64,000 nt of DNA, from NCBI RefSeq assembly GCF_000014185.1, contig NC_008148.1, positions 1,272,001 through 1,336,000 of the forward strand, written 5' to 3'. Numbering within the stretch: the stretch's first letter is position 1; every line of letters begins with the position of its first letter. A program made the translations under genes and the position numbers. This DNA comes from Rubrobacter xylanophilus DSM 9941 (GTDB lineage: Bacteria; Actinomycetota; Rubrobacteria; Rubrobacterales; Rubrobacteraceae). Shown here piece by piece: positions 15,091-24,889 of this stretch. The notes beneath the pieces are model-generated. The model saw only the letters and a program-made list of their open reading frames with translations, was not told the origin of the DNA and searched no databases.

Positions 15091-16224
15091 TCAGAGCGTG
15101 TAGCGGCCGCTCGCCAGCTGCCTCAGCACCCGCTCCCGCGCCGCCGAGACCGGGGCGTCCGGGTCCAGCGGCTGCAGGAGGTCCCTCGCCCCCTCGGGGG
15201 TCGGGGCGTCCGCGGGGACCACGCGGTGCGAGCCATCCGGCATCAGCAGCAGGCGCTTTCTGCCGCCGCGCTTGCCGCGCTTCGAGCGGTCCTCGCCGTT
15301 CACCTCCACGATGTCCAGGGAGTAGTCGATCATGGGGGCGTCCGCGATCGCGCCGCCCACCCCGTAGGCGTCGCACACGTCGTTCAGGTGCAGGATATAG
15401 TCCACGTCGATTCCGCCGGAGGCGAAGATCTTCACGTGCTCGTAGCCGTGGCGGTCCAGCTCCCAGCGGACCTCCTTCATCAGGTCGCGGAAGTCCCCCC
15501 GCCGGTTGCCCGGGGTGTCCAGCCGCACGGCGTAGATCGAGTCCGGAATGGCCCTGGCGGCCAGCAGCGCCCCGAACTTCTCGTCGTCGAAGGTGTCGAT
15601 CAGGATCGTGCGCGGCACCTCGGGCTCTATCACCTCGTCGAAGGCCTTCGCCGCCTCGGCGGTGGAGCCCAGGATCAGGACCAGCGCGTGCGGCAGGGTG
15701 CCGGTGGCCGGGATGCCCATCCGCTGCACCGCCAGGTCCACCGCCACCCGGTCGCAGCCGCCCAGGTAGGCGGAGCGCTCGATCATGGGGGTTATCGCCG
15801 GGTGCATCCTCCTCGCCCCGAAGGAGATGACCGGCTTGTCCCCGGCGGCGAGCCGGCAGCGGGCCGCCCCGGTGGCCACCCCGGAGGCCTGGCAGAGAAA
15901 GCCCAGGATGGCCGTCTCGTGCTCGGCGAAGGCCCCGTAGGGGCCGGAGATGGTGAGCACGGGCTCGTGCGGGCCGCAGATGGTGCCCTCCGGCACCGCC
16001 CGCGCCTCCACCTCGAGCCCGGAGAGCAGGTTCGCCACCTCGTCCAGGCCCGCCACCACGAACCACTCGTCCGGGTTCGAGGTCTTGTAGGCCACCTCGG
16101 CGTGCACCGGGGTGTTCTCCAGCCCCTTCGCCCGCAGTATCCGCATCGTCCGGTGGAAGTAGGAGTCCGCGACCTCCGCGTTGCGGATCTCCTCGTCCGT
16201 AGCCGAGTTGAACCTCCTGCTCAT
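15091..16224 (-). CDS. pncB: Nicotinate phosphoribosyltransferase
   Basis: A 377-residue NAPRTase of the shorter archaeal-like type, catalysing nicotinate + PRPP (with ATP) to nicotinate mononucleotide in NAD salvage. Visible features are ADSYFHRTMRILRAKG near the N-terminus, GVATGAARCRLAA, SFGARRMHPAI, RTILIDTFDDEKFGAL, and the phosphate-binding end KIFASGGIDVDYI plus YGVGGAIADAPMIDYS. ATG at 16224 has GGGGAG about 9 bases upstream; the frame is open to 16461 without better signals. A TATCAT box near 16282-16287 is a plausible promoter. Confidence 0.9.
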   Translation of the reverse strand: MSRRFNSATDEEIRNAEVADSYFHRTMRILRAKGLENTPVHAEVAYKTSNPDEWFVVAGLDEVANLLSGLEVEARAVPEGTICGPHEPVLTISGPYGAFAEHETAILGFLCQASGVATGAARCRLAAGDKPVISFGARRMHPAITPMIERSAYLGGCDRVAVDLAVQRMGIPATGTLPHALVLILGSTAEAAKAFDEVIEPEVPRTILIDTFDDEKFGALLAARAIPDSIYAVRLDTPGNRRGDFRDLMKEVRWELDRHGYEHVKIFASGGIDVDYILHLNDVCDAYGVGGAIADAPMIDYSLDIVEVNGEDRSKRGKRGGRKRLLLMPDGSHRVVPADAPTPEGARDLLQPLDPDAPVSAARERVLRQLASGRYTL

Positions 16225-16441
16225 GCCGTTGCTCCCCTGGGATGGCTCAAAAGCTACCTCTCTGCGTGGTTTTTGGCGGGTATGATAGCCAATCTGCCCC
16301 TCCGGGGCGCGCCACCGCCCGCGGAGGCCTCGCCGCCGCAAATCTACTAGAATTCTCCCGTAGAGGAGAGGACGGAGAGACCTTCTGGCCGGCGACCACA
16401 GGATAACCCGCTTCTGGCTGCGGCGGCTGCTCCCCGCCGCC

Positions 16442-19400
16442 GTGGCCGCCTCGGTGCTCATCGGGTGGCTCCGGCTGGAGGGGGAGCGGGCCGGCCTCTA
16501 CGACACGGCCACCGGCGTCCTGATCATGACCGCCGCCAACGTCATAGTTGTCTCCGCGATCATGCTGTGGGGCGTGCGGGCGCTGGGGCGCCTGGAGCGC
16601 GGCCGGGCCGCGGCCGAGGAGGGCTACCGTTCCGTCTTCGAGAACGCCTCCGAAGGGATCTTCCGGAGCACCCCGGAGGGGCGGCTGCTCGCCGCCAACC
16701 CGGCCATGGCCCGGATGTTCGGCTACCGCTCCCCCGAGGAGCTGGTCTCGGAGGTCTCGGACCTCGGCCGGCAGCTCTGGGAGAGCCCGCAGGAGCGGGA
16801 GCGGTTCGTGCGGCGGGTGCTGGAGGAGGGCTCCGTCTCCGGGTTCGAGGCCAGGATGCGCCGGAGGGACGGGAGCCTGCTCTGGGCCTCCCTGAACGGC
16901 CACCGCGTGACCGGCCGCGACGGGCGCCTGGTCTGCCTGGAGGGGACCATCCTGGACATCACCTGGCGCAGGCGGCAGCAGGAGGCCCTGGAGGAGAGCC
17001 AGCGGCAGTTCAGGGACCTCTTCGAGCGCTCCGTCGACGCCCTGCTGGTGCACGACGGCGAGGGCAACATCGTGGACTGCAACGCCGAGGCGTGCCGCAG
17101 CCTGGGCTACACCCGCCAGGAGCTGCTGCGGATGAACGTCCGGGACTTCGCCACCAACCTCCTCCGCCGGGAGGACAGGACCCCCGGGGAGCCCACGCTC
17201 TGGGAGCGGGCGCTCTCGGGCGAGCCCGGGGTGGTGGCCGGCGTCCACCTCGGCGAGCACCGCCGCAGGGACGGCACCACCTTCCCGGTCGAGGTGCGGG
17301 TGGGCCCCGTCGTCTACGGCGGGCGGCGCATGATCCTGGCCGCCGCCCGCGACATCACCGAGAGGAAGCGGATAGAGGAGGAGCTCAGGGAGGCAAAGGA
17401 GCAGGCGGAGGCGGCGAGCAGGGCCAAGAGCGAGTTTGTCGCCAACATGTCCCACGAGATAAGGACCCCCATGAACGGGGTCATAGGCATGGCGGAGCTG
17501 CTGCTCGATACCCCCCTCACCCCCGAGCAGCGGGAGTACGCAAGGACCATCCGCTCCTCTGGAGAGGCGCTGCTTGCGATCCTAAACGACATCCTGGACT
17601 TCTCCAAGATAGAGGCGGGCAGGCTCTCCCTCGAGAGGATCCCCTTCGAGATACACAAAGAGGTCGAGGAGGTGGTCTCGCTGCTCGCCCCAAGGGCCCA
17701 CGCAAAGGGCCTTGAGCTCATCTGCTTCATAGAGCCCGGGGTGCCGCCGCTAATCAAAGGAGACCCCTTCAGGCTGAGACAGGTTCTGACCAACCTCATA
17801 GGCAACGCCATAAAGTTCACAGAGGAGGGAGAGGTGGTGGTAAGCGTCTCTCTCTCGAAGGAGGAGAAGAGCGCCCCCGCCGGGGAGCGGGGCGGCGAGA
17901 TAGAGCTGCGCTTCGAGGTGAAAGACAGCGGCATAGGCATACAAGAAGAGCAGCAAAAGCACCTCTTCGAAGCCTTCTCGCAGGCCGACGCCTCGACCAC
18001 CCGCCGCTACGGGGGCACGGGCCTTGGGCTTGCCATAAGCCGCCAGCTGGTGGAGATGATGGGAGGAGAGATAGGCCTGAAGAGCAGCCCCAAAGAGGGC
18101 TCGACCTTCCACTTCAGCGCGCGCTTTGTGTTGCCAGAAGAAGAAGAGGAAAAGAGCCCAAAAACACCGCCCGAAGAGGGAGAGGGAGGAGGGGCGCGCA
18201 GAACCCGAGAAGAAGAAGAGCGGGGGCGCAGGGAGAGCCTTGCCGGGCTGAGGGTTCTTGTGGTGGACGACAACGCGACGAACAGGACCATCCTCTGCAG
18301 GCAGCTTGAGGCCTGGAGGATGGAGCCAAAGAGCGTTGGAGGAGCGCAGGAGGCGATAAGAGAGCTTGAGGCCTCGGGCACCTTCCTTGCCTCCTCTTCT
18401 TCCGGCTACGACCTCGTCATCCTCGACATGCAGATGCCAGAGACAGACGGCCTTGAGCTTGCCCGCAGGATAAAGAGCCGCCTGCAAGAAGAAGAAGAAA
18501 AAAGAGGAGGAGCTTTTTCCGCTTTGCGCCTCATGCTCCTCACCTCCATGGACCCGCAGACAAAAGAGAAGATCAAAGCCTCAGGCACAGTAGAAGCCTG
18601 CCTGCAAAAGCCCGTGCGCCAGTCCCAGCTCTATGACGCAATAGCAACCCTCTTCCAGAAGAAGAAAGAAGAAGAGCGCCCCCTCCCCCTTCCCGCACAC
18701 CAAAAAGAAGAGGAAAAAGAAGGAAAAGAGCGCCCCCTCATCCTGCTTGCCGAAGACAACCCCGTAAACCAGCAGGTAGCCGCAAGCATGCTCAAGAAGC
18801 TCGGCTACCGGGTAGAGCTTGCACAAAACGGAGAAGAAGCCCTGAAAAAGCTCTTCCCCCCGCCCTCCTCCCCCCCTTCTTCTTCCGGAAGGGAAGAAGG
18901 AGGAGGAAGCCCCAAAAAGAAGTACGCGGCCGTTCTCATGGACATCCAGATGCCAAAGATGGACGGGCTTGAGGCAACCCGGCGCATCCGCAGCAAAGAA
19001 GAAGAAGGCGTGCTGCGGCTCCCCCGCACCCCCATCATCGCCATGAGCGCCCACGCCATGCAGGAAGACAGAGAAAGAGCCCTCAAGGCCGGCATGGACC
19101 ACTACATCTCAAAGCCGGTAAAGAAAGAGCAGCTAAAAGAAGCCCTCGAGCGCTTTGTTGCCGCCACCGAAGGACAAAAAGAGCGCCCCTCCTCCTGTCC
19201 ACCCGGCAAAAAGCACCGGGAGCCCGAAAGAGGAGGAGAAGGAGCGGCTCTTGACCCCGATAGCCTCAAGGAGCTCGACGAGCTTGGGGAGGGGGTCTTC
19301 GAGGAGCTCTGCCAGCTCTTTCTCGAGGACGCGCCAAGAAAGCTTGCCGGCATAAAAGAAGCGCTCAGGCTGGAGGCAAAAGAAGGAGGAGAGAAGGCCA

Positions 19401-19651
19401 CTTCTTCCTCCTCTTCTTTTGCGCCGCGCGAAGAAGTTGGCAGGCTCTCGCACGCGCTGAAGGGCAGCGCGGCGAGCCTTGGGGCGAAGCGGCTTGCCGG
19501 GCTCTGCCAGCGGCTTGGGGAGGAGGCTGGGGGGACGGGGAGCGAGGAGCAGCTGCTTCGGCTCGTTTGGGAGATGGAGCGGGAGCTCGAGAGGGTCAGG
19601 GGCGAGATAGCGGCGCGCGGGGGCGGTGGCGGGGAGGAGCGCGCCCGGTAG
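16442..19651 (+). CDS. Hybrid sensor histidine kinase (PAS-PAS-HisKA-HATPase-REC-REC-HPt)
   Basis: A multi-step phosphorelay kinase of at least 1069 residues. Two membrane helices are followed by PAS1 (about 60-180), PAS2 (about 186-305), HisKA with His338 in FVANMSHEIRTPMNG, an HATPase_c domain (LRQVLTNLIGNAIKFTEEG; YGGTGLGLAISRQLVEMMGG), REC1 (Asp662 in LVILDMQMPETDG), REC2 (Asp834 in VLMDIQMPKMDG) and a C-terminal HPt (His1004 in LSHALKGSAASLGA). No ATG, GTG or TTG precedes GTG 16442, which would cut the first helix. CTG 16385, 5 bases after GGAGAG, is a likely true start. From about 17400 onward, base and codon use changes sharply. Confidence 0.88.
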   Translation: MAASVLIGWLRLEGERAGLYDTATGVLIMTAANVIVVSAIMLWGVRALGRLERGRAAAEEGYRSVFENASEGIFRSTPEGRLLAANPAMARMFGYRSPEELVSEVSDLGRQLWESPQERERFVRRVLEEGSVSGFEARMRRRDGSLLWASLNGHRVTGRDGRLVCLEGTILDITWRRRQQEALEESQRQFRDLFERSVDALLVHDGEGNIVDCNAEACRSLGYTRQELLRMNVRDFATNLLRREDRTPGEPTLWERALSGEPGVVAGVHLGEHRRRDGTTFPVEVRVGPVVYGGRRMILAAARDITERKRIEEELREAKEQAEAASRAKSEFVANMSHEIRTPMNGVIGMAELLLDTPLTPEQREYARTIRSSGEALLAILNDILDFSKIEAGRLSLERIPFEIHKEVEEVVSLLAPRAHAKGLELICFIEPGVPPLIKGDPFRLRQVLTNLIGNAIKFTEEGEVVVSVSLSKEEKSAPAGERGGEIELRFEVKDSGIGIQEEQQKHLFEAFSQADASTTRRYGGTGLGLAISRQLVEMMGGEIGLKSSPKEGSTFHFSARFVLPEEEEEKSPKTPPEEGEGGGARRTREEEERGRRESLAGLRVLVVDDNATNRTILCRQLEAWRMEPKSVGGAQEAIRELEASGTFLASSSSGYDLVILDMQMPETDGLELARRIKSRLQEEEEKRGGAFSALRLMLLTSMDPQTKEKIKASGTVEACLQKPVRQSQLYDAIATLFQKKKEEERPLPLPAHQKEEEKEGKERPLILLAEDNPVNQQVAASMLKKLGYRVELAQNGEEALKKLFPPPSSPPSSSGREEGGGSPKKKYAAVLMDIQMPKMDGLEATRRIRSKEEEGVLRLPRTPIIAMSAHAMQEDRERALKAGMDHYISKPVKKEQLKEALERFVAATEGQKERPSSCPPGKKHREPERGGEGAALDPDSLKELDELGEGVFEELCQLFLEDAPRKLAGIKEALRLEAKEGGEKATSSSSSFAPREEVGRLSHALKGSAASLGAKRLAGLCQRLGEEAGGTGSEEQLLRLVWEMERELERVRGEIAARGGGGGEERAR

Positions 19652-19659
19652 CGGTCGGG

Positions 19660-19665
19660 TATGAT
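19660..19665 (+). promoter_or_regulatory. -10 box (TATGAT) of the ggt gene
   Basis: TATGAT lies 8 bases before the ATG at 19674, with no ribosome binding site in between. A leaderless transcript is predicted. Confidence 0.5.
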
Positions 19666-19673
19666 TGCCGGCG

Positions 19674-21212
19674 ATGGAGACCTACGGCACGCCCCACGCC
19701 TTCGCCGCGGCCGCCGGCACCCCGTACGCCGCTGAGGCCGCCGCCGAGGTCTACCGTTCCGGCGGGAACGCCGTGGACGCCGCGGTGGCGGCGGCCGCCG
19801 CCGTGGGGGTGACGGAGCCCCTGATGAGCTCCATCGGGGGCGGGGGCTTTGCGCTGGTGCGCACCCCGCGCGGCGAGGTCGAGGTCGTGGACTTCTTCGA
19901 CGTCATGCCGGGGAAGGGGCTGCCGCCCTCGGCGTTCGGGGCGGGGGGGAACCCGCACACCATCCTGCTGGACTACGGCGCCGGGGTGAGCTCCATCGTC
20001 GGGGGGCCTTCGGTGGCGGTGCCGGGCTCGGTGCGGGGCTGGGAGGAGCTTCTGCGGCGGCACGGGAGGCTGGGCCTCGAGGAGGTGCTGGCCCCGGCGG
20101 TGCGGCTCGCCAGGGAGGGCTTCCGCCTGTGCAGGACCAGCGCACTGTGGTTCCGCGTGGCTCGGGAGGTGCTCGCCCTCACCGAGGAGACCCGTCAGAA
20201 CTTCTACAAGGACGGGCGGGTCTACGAGGAGGGGGAGGAGATGCGCTTCCCCGAGCTCGCGGACACGCTGGAGGCCATAGGCCGGGAGGGGGCGGACCTC
20301 TTCTACGAGGGCTGGCTGGGGCAGAAGATCTCCGCCTACGTCCGCGAGATGGGCGGCCTCGTGACCGAGCGGGACCTCGCCGAGTACAGGCCCGAGATCC
20401 GGCGCCCCCTCAGCGTCGGGTACCGGGACGGCGAGGTCCACACCAACGGGCCGCCCTCCGCCGGGGGGGCCACGCTGGCCCAGATGCTCCTGATCGTGGC
20501 CGGCTACGACCTCCCTTCGCTCCCGGAGGAGGAGTACGTCCGGGTGGTGGCCGGGGCGATGCGCCTCGCGCTGCTCGACCGGGAGGAGAGCTACGCCGAC
20601 GGCCCCCGCAACGCGGAGGTGGTCGAGAGGCTCCTCGGGGAGGAGCACATCGCGTCCCAGCGCAGGAGGCTCTTCGGACCCCACACGACCCACCTCTCGT
20701 GCGCCGACGCGGAGGGCTACGCCGTCGCCATCACCGCCAGCATGGGCTACGGCTCCGGGCTGGTCGTCCCGGGCACCGGCATACCGCTCAACAACGTGCT
20801 CGGCGAGCCGGAGCTCAACCCCAAGGGGTTCCACGCGCTCGCCCCGGGGGAGCGCCCGGTCTCCAGCATGAGCCCCACCATCGTCTGCTCCGCCGAGGAG
20901 GGGGTCATCGCGCTCGGCTCGCCGGGGGCCACCAGGATCCCGACGGCGATCCTCCAGACCATCCTGAACGTCGTGGACCTGGGGATGCCGCTGGAGGGTG
21001 CGGTGCTCGCGCCCCGCTTCCACGCCGAGGACGGCCTGTTCGCCTACGAGGCCGGAGCGCGGGCCGCCGACCTCGGCCCCTACGAGCGGGTGCTCGTCTA
21101 CGACGAGCCCTCGATGTACTTCGGGGGGGTAAACGCCGTCCGCCGGACCCCGCAGGGGACCTTCGAGGCCGCCGCGGACCCCAGGCGCTCGGGGGGCGCG
21201 GCGTATGCCTGA
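19674..21212 (+). CDS. ggt: Gamma-glutamyltransferase family protein
   Basis: A 512-residue Ntn-hydrolase of the gamma-glutamyltranspeptidase family. These cleave themselves before a catalytic Thr and act on glutathione or other gamma-glutamyl compounds. Visible features are [20 protein letters not shown] and [11 protein letters not shown] near the N-terminus, the cleavage region with [17 protein letters not shown] around residue 342, and the oxyanion segment [20 protein letters not shown]. No signal peptide is present, so the enzyme appears cytosolic. ATG at 19674 follows a TATGAT box by 8 bases. The stop overlaps the arginase start by 8 bases. Confidence 0.88.
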   Translation: METYGTPHAFAAAAGTPYAAEAAAEVYRSGGNAVDAAVAAAAAVGVTEPLMSSIGGGGFALVRTPRGEVEVVDFFDVMPGKGLPPSAFGAGGNPHTILLDYGAGVSSIVGGPSVAVPGSVRGWEELLRRHGRLGLEEVLAPAVRLAREGFRLCRTSALWFRVAREVLALTEETRQNFYKDGRVYEEGEEMRFPELADTLEAIGREGADLFYEGWLGQKISAYVREMGGLVTERDLAEYRPEIRRPLSVGYRDGEVHTNGPPSAGGATLAQMLLIVAGYDLPSLPEEEYVRVVAGAMRLALLDREESYADGPRNAEVVERLLGEEHIASQRRRLFGPHTTHLSCADAEGYAVAITASMGYGSGLVVPGTGIPLNNVLGEPELNPKGFHALAPGERPVSSMSPTIVCSAEEGVIALGSPGATRIPTAILQTILNVVDLGMPLEGAVLAPRFHAEDGLFAYEAGARAADLGPYERVLVYDEPSMYFGGVNAVRRTPQGTFEAAADPRRSGGAAYA

Positions 21213-22125
21213 GCGCCCGCCCGTCGCCATCCTCGGCGTCCCCATGGACCTCGGCCAGGACCGCCGGGGCGTGGACATGGGGCCGAGCGCCATCCGCTAC
21301 GCCCGGCTGCAGCCCGCCCTGGAGGAGCTCGGCTACCGCGTCTCCGACCTCGGCAACGTGGAGGTGCCCATCCCCGAGGCCGCCTCCGGCGGGGACGGCA
21401 AGGCCTGGCGGCTGCGCGCCGTGCGGGAGGTCTGCTCCGCGGTGTCCCGCCGGGCGCGGGAGGCCGTCGCGCGGGGTGCGCTGCCGGTGTTCCTCGGGGG
21501 GGATCACTCCATCTCCATCGGGACCGTGTCCGGGGTCTGCGCGGCGGGCCGCACCGGGGTTCTCTGGGTGGACGCCCACGCGGACTTCAACACCCCCGAG
21601 AGCTCCCCCTCCGGGAACATCCACGGGATGCCGCTCGCCGCCCTCACCGGCCGGGGGCACCCGGACCTCGTCGGGGTCGGGGGGGAGGGGGCGAGCGTGC
21701 GCCCCGAGGACGCGGTGCTGGTGGGGCTCAGGTCCGTGGACCGGGAGGAGAGGGACCTCCTGCGGGAGGCCGGGGTGCGGGTGTACACGATGAAGGACAT
21801 CGACGCCTACGGCGTGGCCGCCGTGGTGCGGAGGGCGCTCGAGCACCTCTCCGGGCTGCCGCGGCTGCACCTCTCCCTCGACCTCGACGTCGTCGACCCC
21901 GAGGTGGCGCCGGGGGTGGGCACCCCGGTGCGCGGCGGCCTCACCTACCGGGAGGCGCACCTGCTCATGGAGCTCGTCAACGAGGCCGGGGGGGTGAGCT
22001 CGCTGGACGTGGTGGAGGTCAACCCCATCCTGGACAGCCGCAACCGGACCGCGGAGCTCGCCGTCGAGCTGGTGGCGAGCCTGATGGGGCGTCAGATCCT
22101 CGAGCTCCCCCGCAGGCCGCTCTAG
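21205..22125 (+). CDS. rocF: Arginase (ureohydrolase family)
   Basis: A 306-residue Mn-dependent ureohydrolase, most like arginase (arginine to ornithine + urea). Metal ligands are in [34 protein letters not shown] and [10 protein letters not shown]. The arginase-type [20 protein letters not shown] and VVEVNPILD follow. The [10 protein letters not shown] segment favours arginase over agmatinase. The start overlaps the end of ggt, so the two are translationally coupled. Its stop shares CTAG with that of the convergent TrkH gene. No urease genes are seen here. Confidence 0.9.
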   Translation: MPERPPVAILGVPMDLGQDRRGVDMGPSAIRYARLQPALEELGYRVSDLGNVEVPIPEAASGGDGKAWRLRAVREVCSAVSRRAREAVARGALPVFLGGDHSISIGTVSGVCAAGRTGVLWVDAHADFNTPESSPSGNIHGMPLAALTGRGHPDLVGVGGEGASVRPEDAVLVGLRSVDREERDLLREAGVRVYTMKDIDAYGVAAVVRRALEHLSGLPRLHLSLDLDVVDPEVAPGVGTPVRGGLTYREAHLLMELVNEAGGVSSLDVVEVNPILDSRNRTAELAVELVASLMGRQILELPRRPL

Positions 22126-23558
22126 CCCCGCCAGAAGGCGGGGGTGAGGATGACCAGGACGGTGAAGAGCTCCAGCCGGCCCAGCAGCATCAGCAGGCAC
22201 AGCACCAGCTGGGCGGTGGCCGGCAGGCCCGCGTAGAACGCAGGGTCGCCCGCCGGGCCCGGCGCCACCCCCGTGATGTTCAGGCAGGCGAACGCCGAGC
22301 CGAAGGCGGCGCCCAGCGGCACCTGGTGGAGCGCCATGAGCAGGGTTCCGGCGACGAGCGTTGCCACGTAGACGAAGAAGAAGCCCAGGAGGCTCGCGCG
22401 CAGCCGCTCGGGGACCACCTTCCGGCCCAGCTTCAGGGCGGTCACGGCCCGCGGGTGGACCATCCTGAAGGCGTCCTGGAGGGCGTTCTTGGCGAGCAGG
22501 AGGGCCCGCACCACCTTGATGCCGCCGCTCGTCGAGCCCGCGCAGCCCCCTATGGCCATCAGGACCATCAGCAGGCCCTGGGAGAGCGGGTCCCAGGAGT
22601 CCCAGTCGGCGGTGCTGAAGCCGGTGCCGGTGGTGAGGCTCGCGCTCTGGAAGAGCGCGAGCCGGAGGGCCCGCAGGGGCGAGTCCTGGTAGTCGAAGGC
22701 GTACAGGGAGGCGGCCATGACGGCGGTGGCCGAGAGGATCAGGGCCAGGTACGTCAGGTACTCGGCGTTGGTCAGCGCCTCCCTCAGGCGCCCCCGGACG
22801 GCCTGGAAGTACAGGGCGAAGTTGGTCCCGGAGAGGATCATGCCGGCGGCGAGGACCAGCTCCACCGCCGGCGAGTCGAAGGCCGCTATGGAGCCCGGGC
22901 GGGTGGAGTAGCCGCCGGTGGCGACGGTGGTGAGCGCGTGGTTCACCGCGTCGAAGAGGCCCATGCCCGCCACCAGGAGCGCCGCCGCTAGCCCCGCGGT
23001 GAGCGCCGCGTAGATGTAGACGAGAACCTTCGCCGTGTCCCGGATGCGGGGGGTAAGGCGCTCGGTGAGGGGGGTTGCGGCCTCCGCGGAGTAGAGCTGG
23101 GCGGCGCCGAAGCCCACGAGCGGGGCGACGGCGACGAAGAGCAGCACTATCCCGATCCCCCCGACCCACTGGCTCATGCTCCTCCAGAGCAGGAGGGAGG
23201 GCGGCGCGCTCTTTACTGTGGAGACGCCGGTGGTGGTGAAGCCGGCCATGGAGTTGAAGAACGCCTCCACGGGGCTCATGAGCCCGGAGAGCACGAACGG
23301 CCCGGACCCCACGATCGCCACCGCCACCCAGCCCAGCACCACCATCAGGAAGACGTCGCGGATGGAGAGGTAGGCGCCGCGCCCGCGGGAGAGGGCGAAG
23401 GTCAGCGTCCCCGCCAGGAGGGCCGCGGCGGCGGGGAGAAAGAACGCCCCGGCGTAGCCGTCCGAGACCAGGCGGGAGAGGGCGGCCGGGATGAGCATGG
23501 CCGCCCCGGTGGCGGCCACCACGGCCCCGAGCACGTTGGCTATGATCCTAGGGTGCAA
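22122..23558 (-). CDS. trkH: TrkH-family potassium transporter pore subunit (Gly-Gly-Gly-Gly filter)
   Basis: A 478-residue TrkH/KtrB-type membrane protein with four M1-P-M2 repeats. All four filter glycines are present: [31 protein letters not shown] and LNITGVAPG, which predicts K+ selectivity. The [11 protein letters not shown] segment and the [14 protein letters not shown] loop are also typical. TTG at 23558 overlaps the stop of trkA by 11 bases; a GTG within the first ten codons is an alternative start. It is the last gene of a four-gene cluster with two TrkH and two RCK proteins. Confidence 0.9.
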   Translation of the reverse strand: MHPRIIANVLGAVVAATGAAMLIPAALSRLVSDGYAGAFFLPAAAALLAGTLTFALSRGRGAYLSIRDVFLMVVLGWVAVAIVGSGPFVLSGLMSPVEAFFNSMAGFTTTGVSTVKSAPPSLLLWRSMSQWVGGIGIVLLFVAVAPLVGFGAAQLYSAEAATPLTERLTPRIRDTAKVLVYIYAALTAGLAAALLVAGMGLFDAVNHALTTVATGGYSTRPGSIAAFDSPAVELVLAAGMILSGTNFALYFQAVRGRLREALTNAEYLTYLALILSATAVMAASLYAFDYQDSPLRALRLALFQSASLTTGTGFSTADWDSWDPLSQGLLMVLMAIGGCAGSTSGGIKVVRALLLAKNALQDAFRMVHPRAVTALKLGRKVVPERLRASLLGFFFVYVATLVAGTLLMALHQVPLGAAFGSAFACLNITGVAPGPAGDPAFYAGLPATAQLVLCLLMLLGRLELFTVLVILTPAFWRG

Positions 23559-24879
23559 AGAGCCGCTCGACCCTCTCCACCGCGCCCTCGACGGCGAAGA
23601 CGATCACGTCGTCCCCCGGCTCCAGGGCGTCCTGGCCCGTGGGGATGATCACCTCGCCGTCCCTTATCACCGCCCCGATGATGGCCCCCTCGGGGAAGTC
23701 CACCTCGGCGAGCGGCCGGCCCGCGACCCGGCAGCCCTGCGGGACCCGCAGCTCTATCATCTCGGCCCCGCTCTCCAGCAGGGCCACGTTGACGATCTCG
23801 CCCCTCCGGACAAAGCGCAGTATGGCCTCGGCGGCCAGCAGCCGGGGGGAGATGGTGAGGTCCACCCCCAGCGCGTCGGCGAGCGGGGCGAACTCCCCCT
23901 GGCTGATGCCCGCGATGGTCCGCCGGGCGCCGAGCCTGCGGGCGTACATCGCCGCCAGGAGGTTCGCCCGGTCGTCGCGGGTCACCGCTACGAAGGCGTC
24001 GGCCTCGCCCACGCGCTCCTGCATCAGGAAGTCCTCCGAGAGGGCGTCGGCGTGCAGCACGAAGCCCTTGCGCAGCTGCGCGGCCACGTACCGGGCGCGG
24101 CGCTCGTCGCGCTCTATGACCTTCACGCCCATCCCGGCCTCCTCCAGCGCCAGCGCGAGCCGCAGCCCGATCCTCCCGCCGCCGTAGATCACGACCTCCC
24201 TCACGGGTGCTGTGTCGGCGCCGACGGCCCTCACCGCCTCGGAGAGGCGCCGGGCGGTGACCACCAGAACGTGGTCCCTCTCCTTGAGCACCGTGTCCCC
24301 CCGCGGGACGAGGGCCTCGCCCTCCCTGACGACCCCGACGATGAGGGTCTGGCCGGGGAGCCGCACGTCGCGCAGCGCCCGGCCCGCCACCGGCGAGCCC
24401 TTCTCCAGGACGACCTCCGCTGCGGCCACCCGGTCGCCGGCGAAGGTGTCCACGTTTACCGCCCCGGGCACCAGCAGCGCGGTGCGGATGGCCTTCGCGG
24501 CCATCTGCTCGGTGTGGATGACGAAGTCTATGCCGAGGGTCTCCTGGGCGAAGGGCTCCTCTGGGTCGTAGTAGTCGGGGTTGTGGAGCCGGGCGACGGT
24601 GAGCTCCACCCCCTGGGTCTTGGCCAGCAGGCACCCGATGATGTTCGCCTCGTCGGAGTTGGTGGCCGCCACCAGGAGGTCGGCCTCGTCTATGCCGGCC
24701 TCGGAGAGCACGCGGGGGCTGGCCCCGTTGCCCTGGACGACCAGCGCGTCGAGCTGCTCGGAGACGCGCTCGACCAGCCGCTCGTCCTGCTCGACCAGGA
24801 TCACCTGGTGGCCCTCGCGGGAGAGCATCCGGGCGGTGTTGAAGCCCACCTCGCCCGCGCCGAGCACGACGGTGCGCAC
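23548..24879 (-). CDS. trkA: TrkA, double-RCK potassium channel regulator
   Basis: A 443-residue cytosolic regulator made of two RCK_N/RCK_C modules. The first Rossmann fold starts VVLGAGEVGFNTARMLSREG, with GNGASPRVLSEAGIDEADLL after it. The second starts VVIYGGGRIGLRLALALEEAG near residue 228. TrkA binds NAD(H)/ATP and gates TrkH. GTG at 24879 lies 10 bases after the stop of the single-RCK gene. It is translationally coupled to the downstream TrkH with the four-glycine filter, the natural partner. Confidence 0.92.
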   Translation of the reverse strand: MRTVVLGAGEVGFNTARMLSREGHQVILVEQDERLVERVSEQLDALVVQGNGASPRVLSEAGIDEADLLVAATNSDEANIIGCLLAKTQGVELTVARLHNPDYYDPEEPFAQETLGIDFVIHTEQMAAKAIRTALLVPGAVNVDTFAGDRVAAAEVVLEKGSPVAGRALRDVRLPGQTLIVGVVREGEALVPRGDTVLKERDHVLVVTARRLSEAVRAVGADTAPVREVVIYGGGRIGLRLALALEEAGMGVKVIERDERRARYVAAQLRKGFVLHADALSEDFLMQERVGEADAFVAVTRDDRANLLAAMYARRLGARRTIAGISQGEFAPLADALGVDLTISPRLLAAEAILRFVRRGEIVNVALLESGAEMIELRVPQGCRVAGRPLAEVDFPEGAIIGAVIRDGEVIIPTGQDALEPGDDVIVFAVEGAVERVERLFAP

Positions 24880-24889
24880 GCGCCCCTCC

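Noticed and set aside
16247..16258. Identical 12-mer GTAGCTTTTGAG upstream of pncB (minus strand) and at the infC start (54479)
   Set aside because: Different position relative to the start codons and no further shared flank. I treat it as coincidence without a genome-wide count.
18120..19450. Purine-rich repeats in the hybrid kinase as a tandem repeat array or CRISPR-like element
   Set aside because: The runs are Glu/Lys linker codons within intact REC and HPt domains; there are no regular repeat-spacer units.
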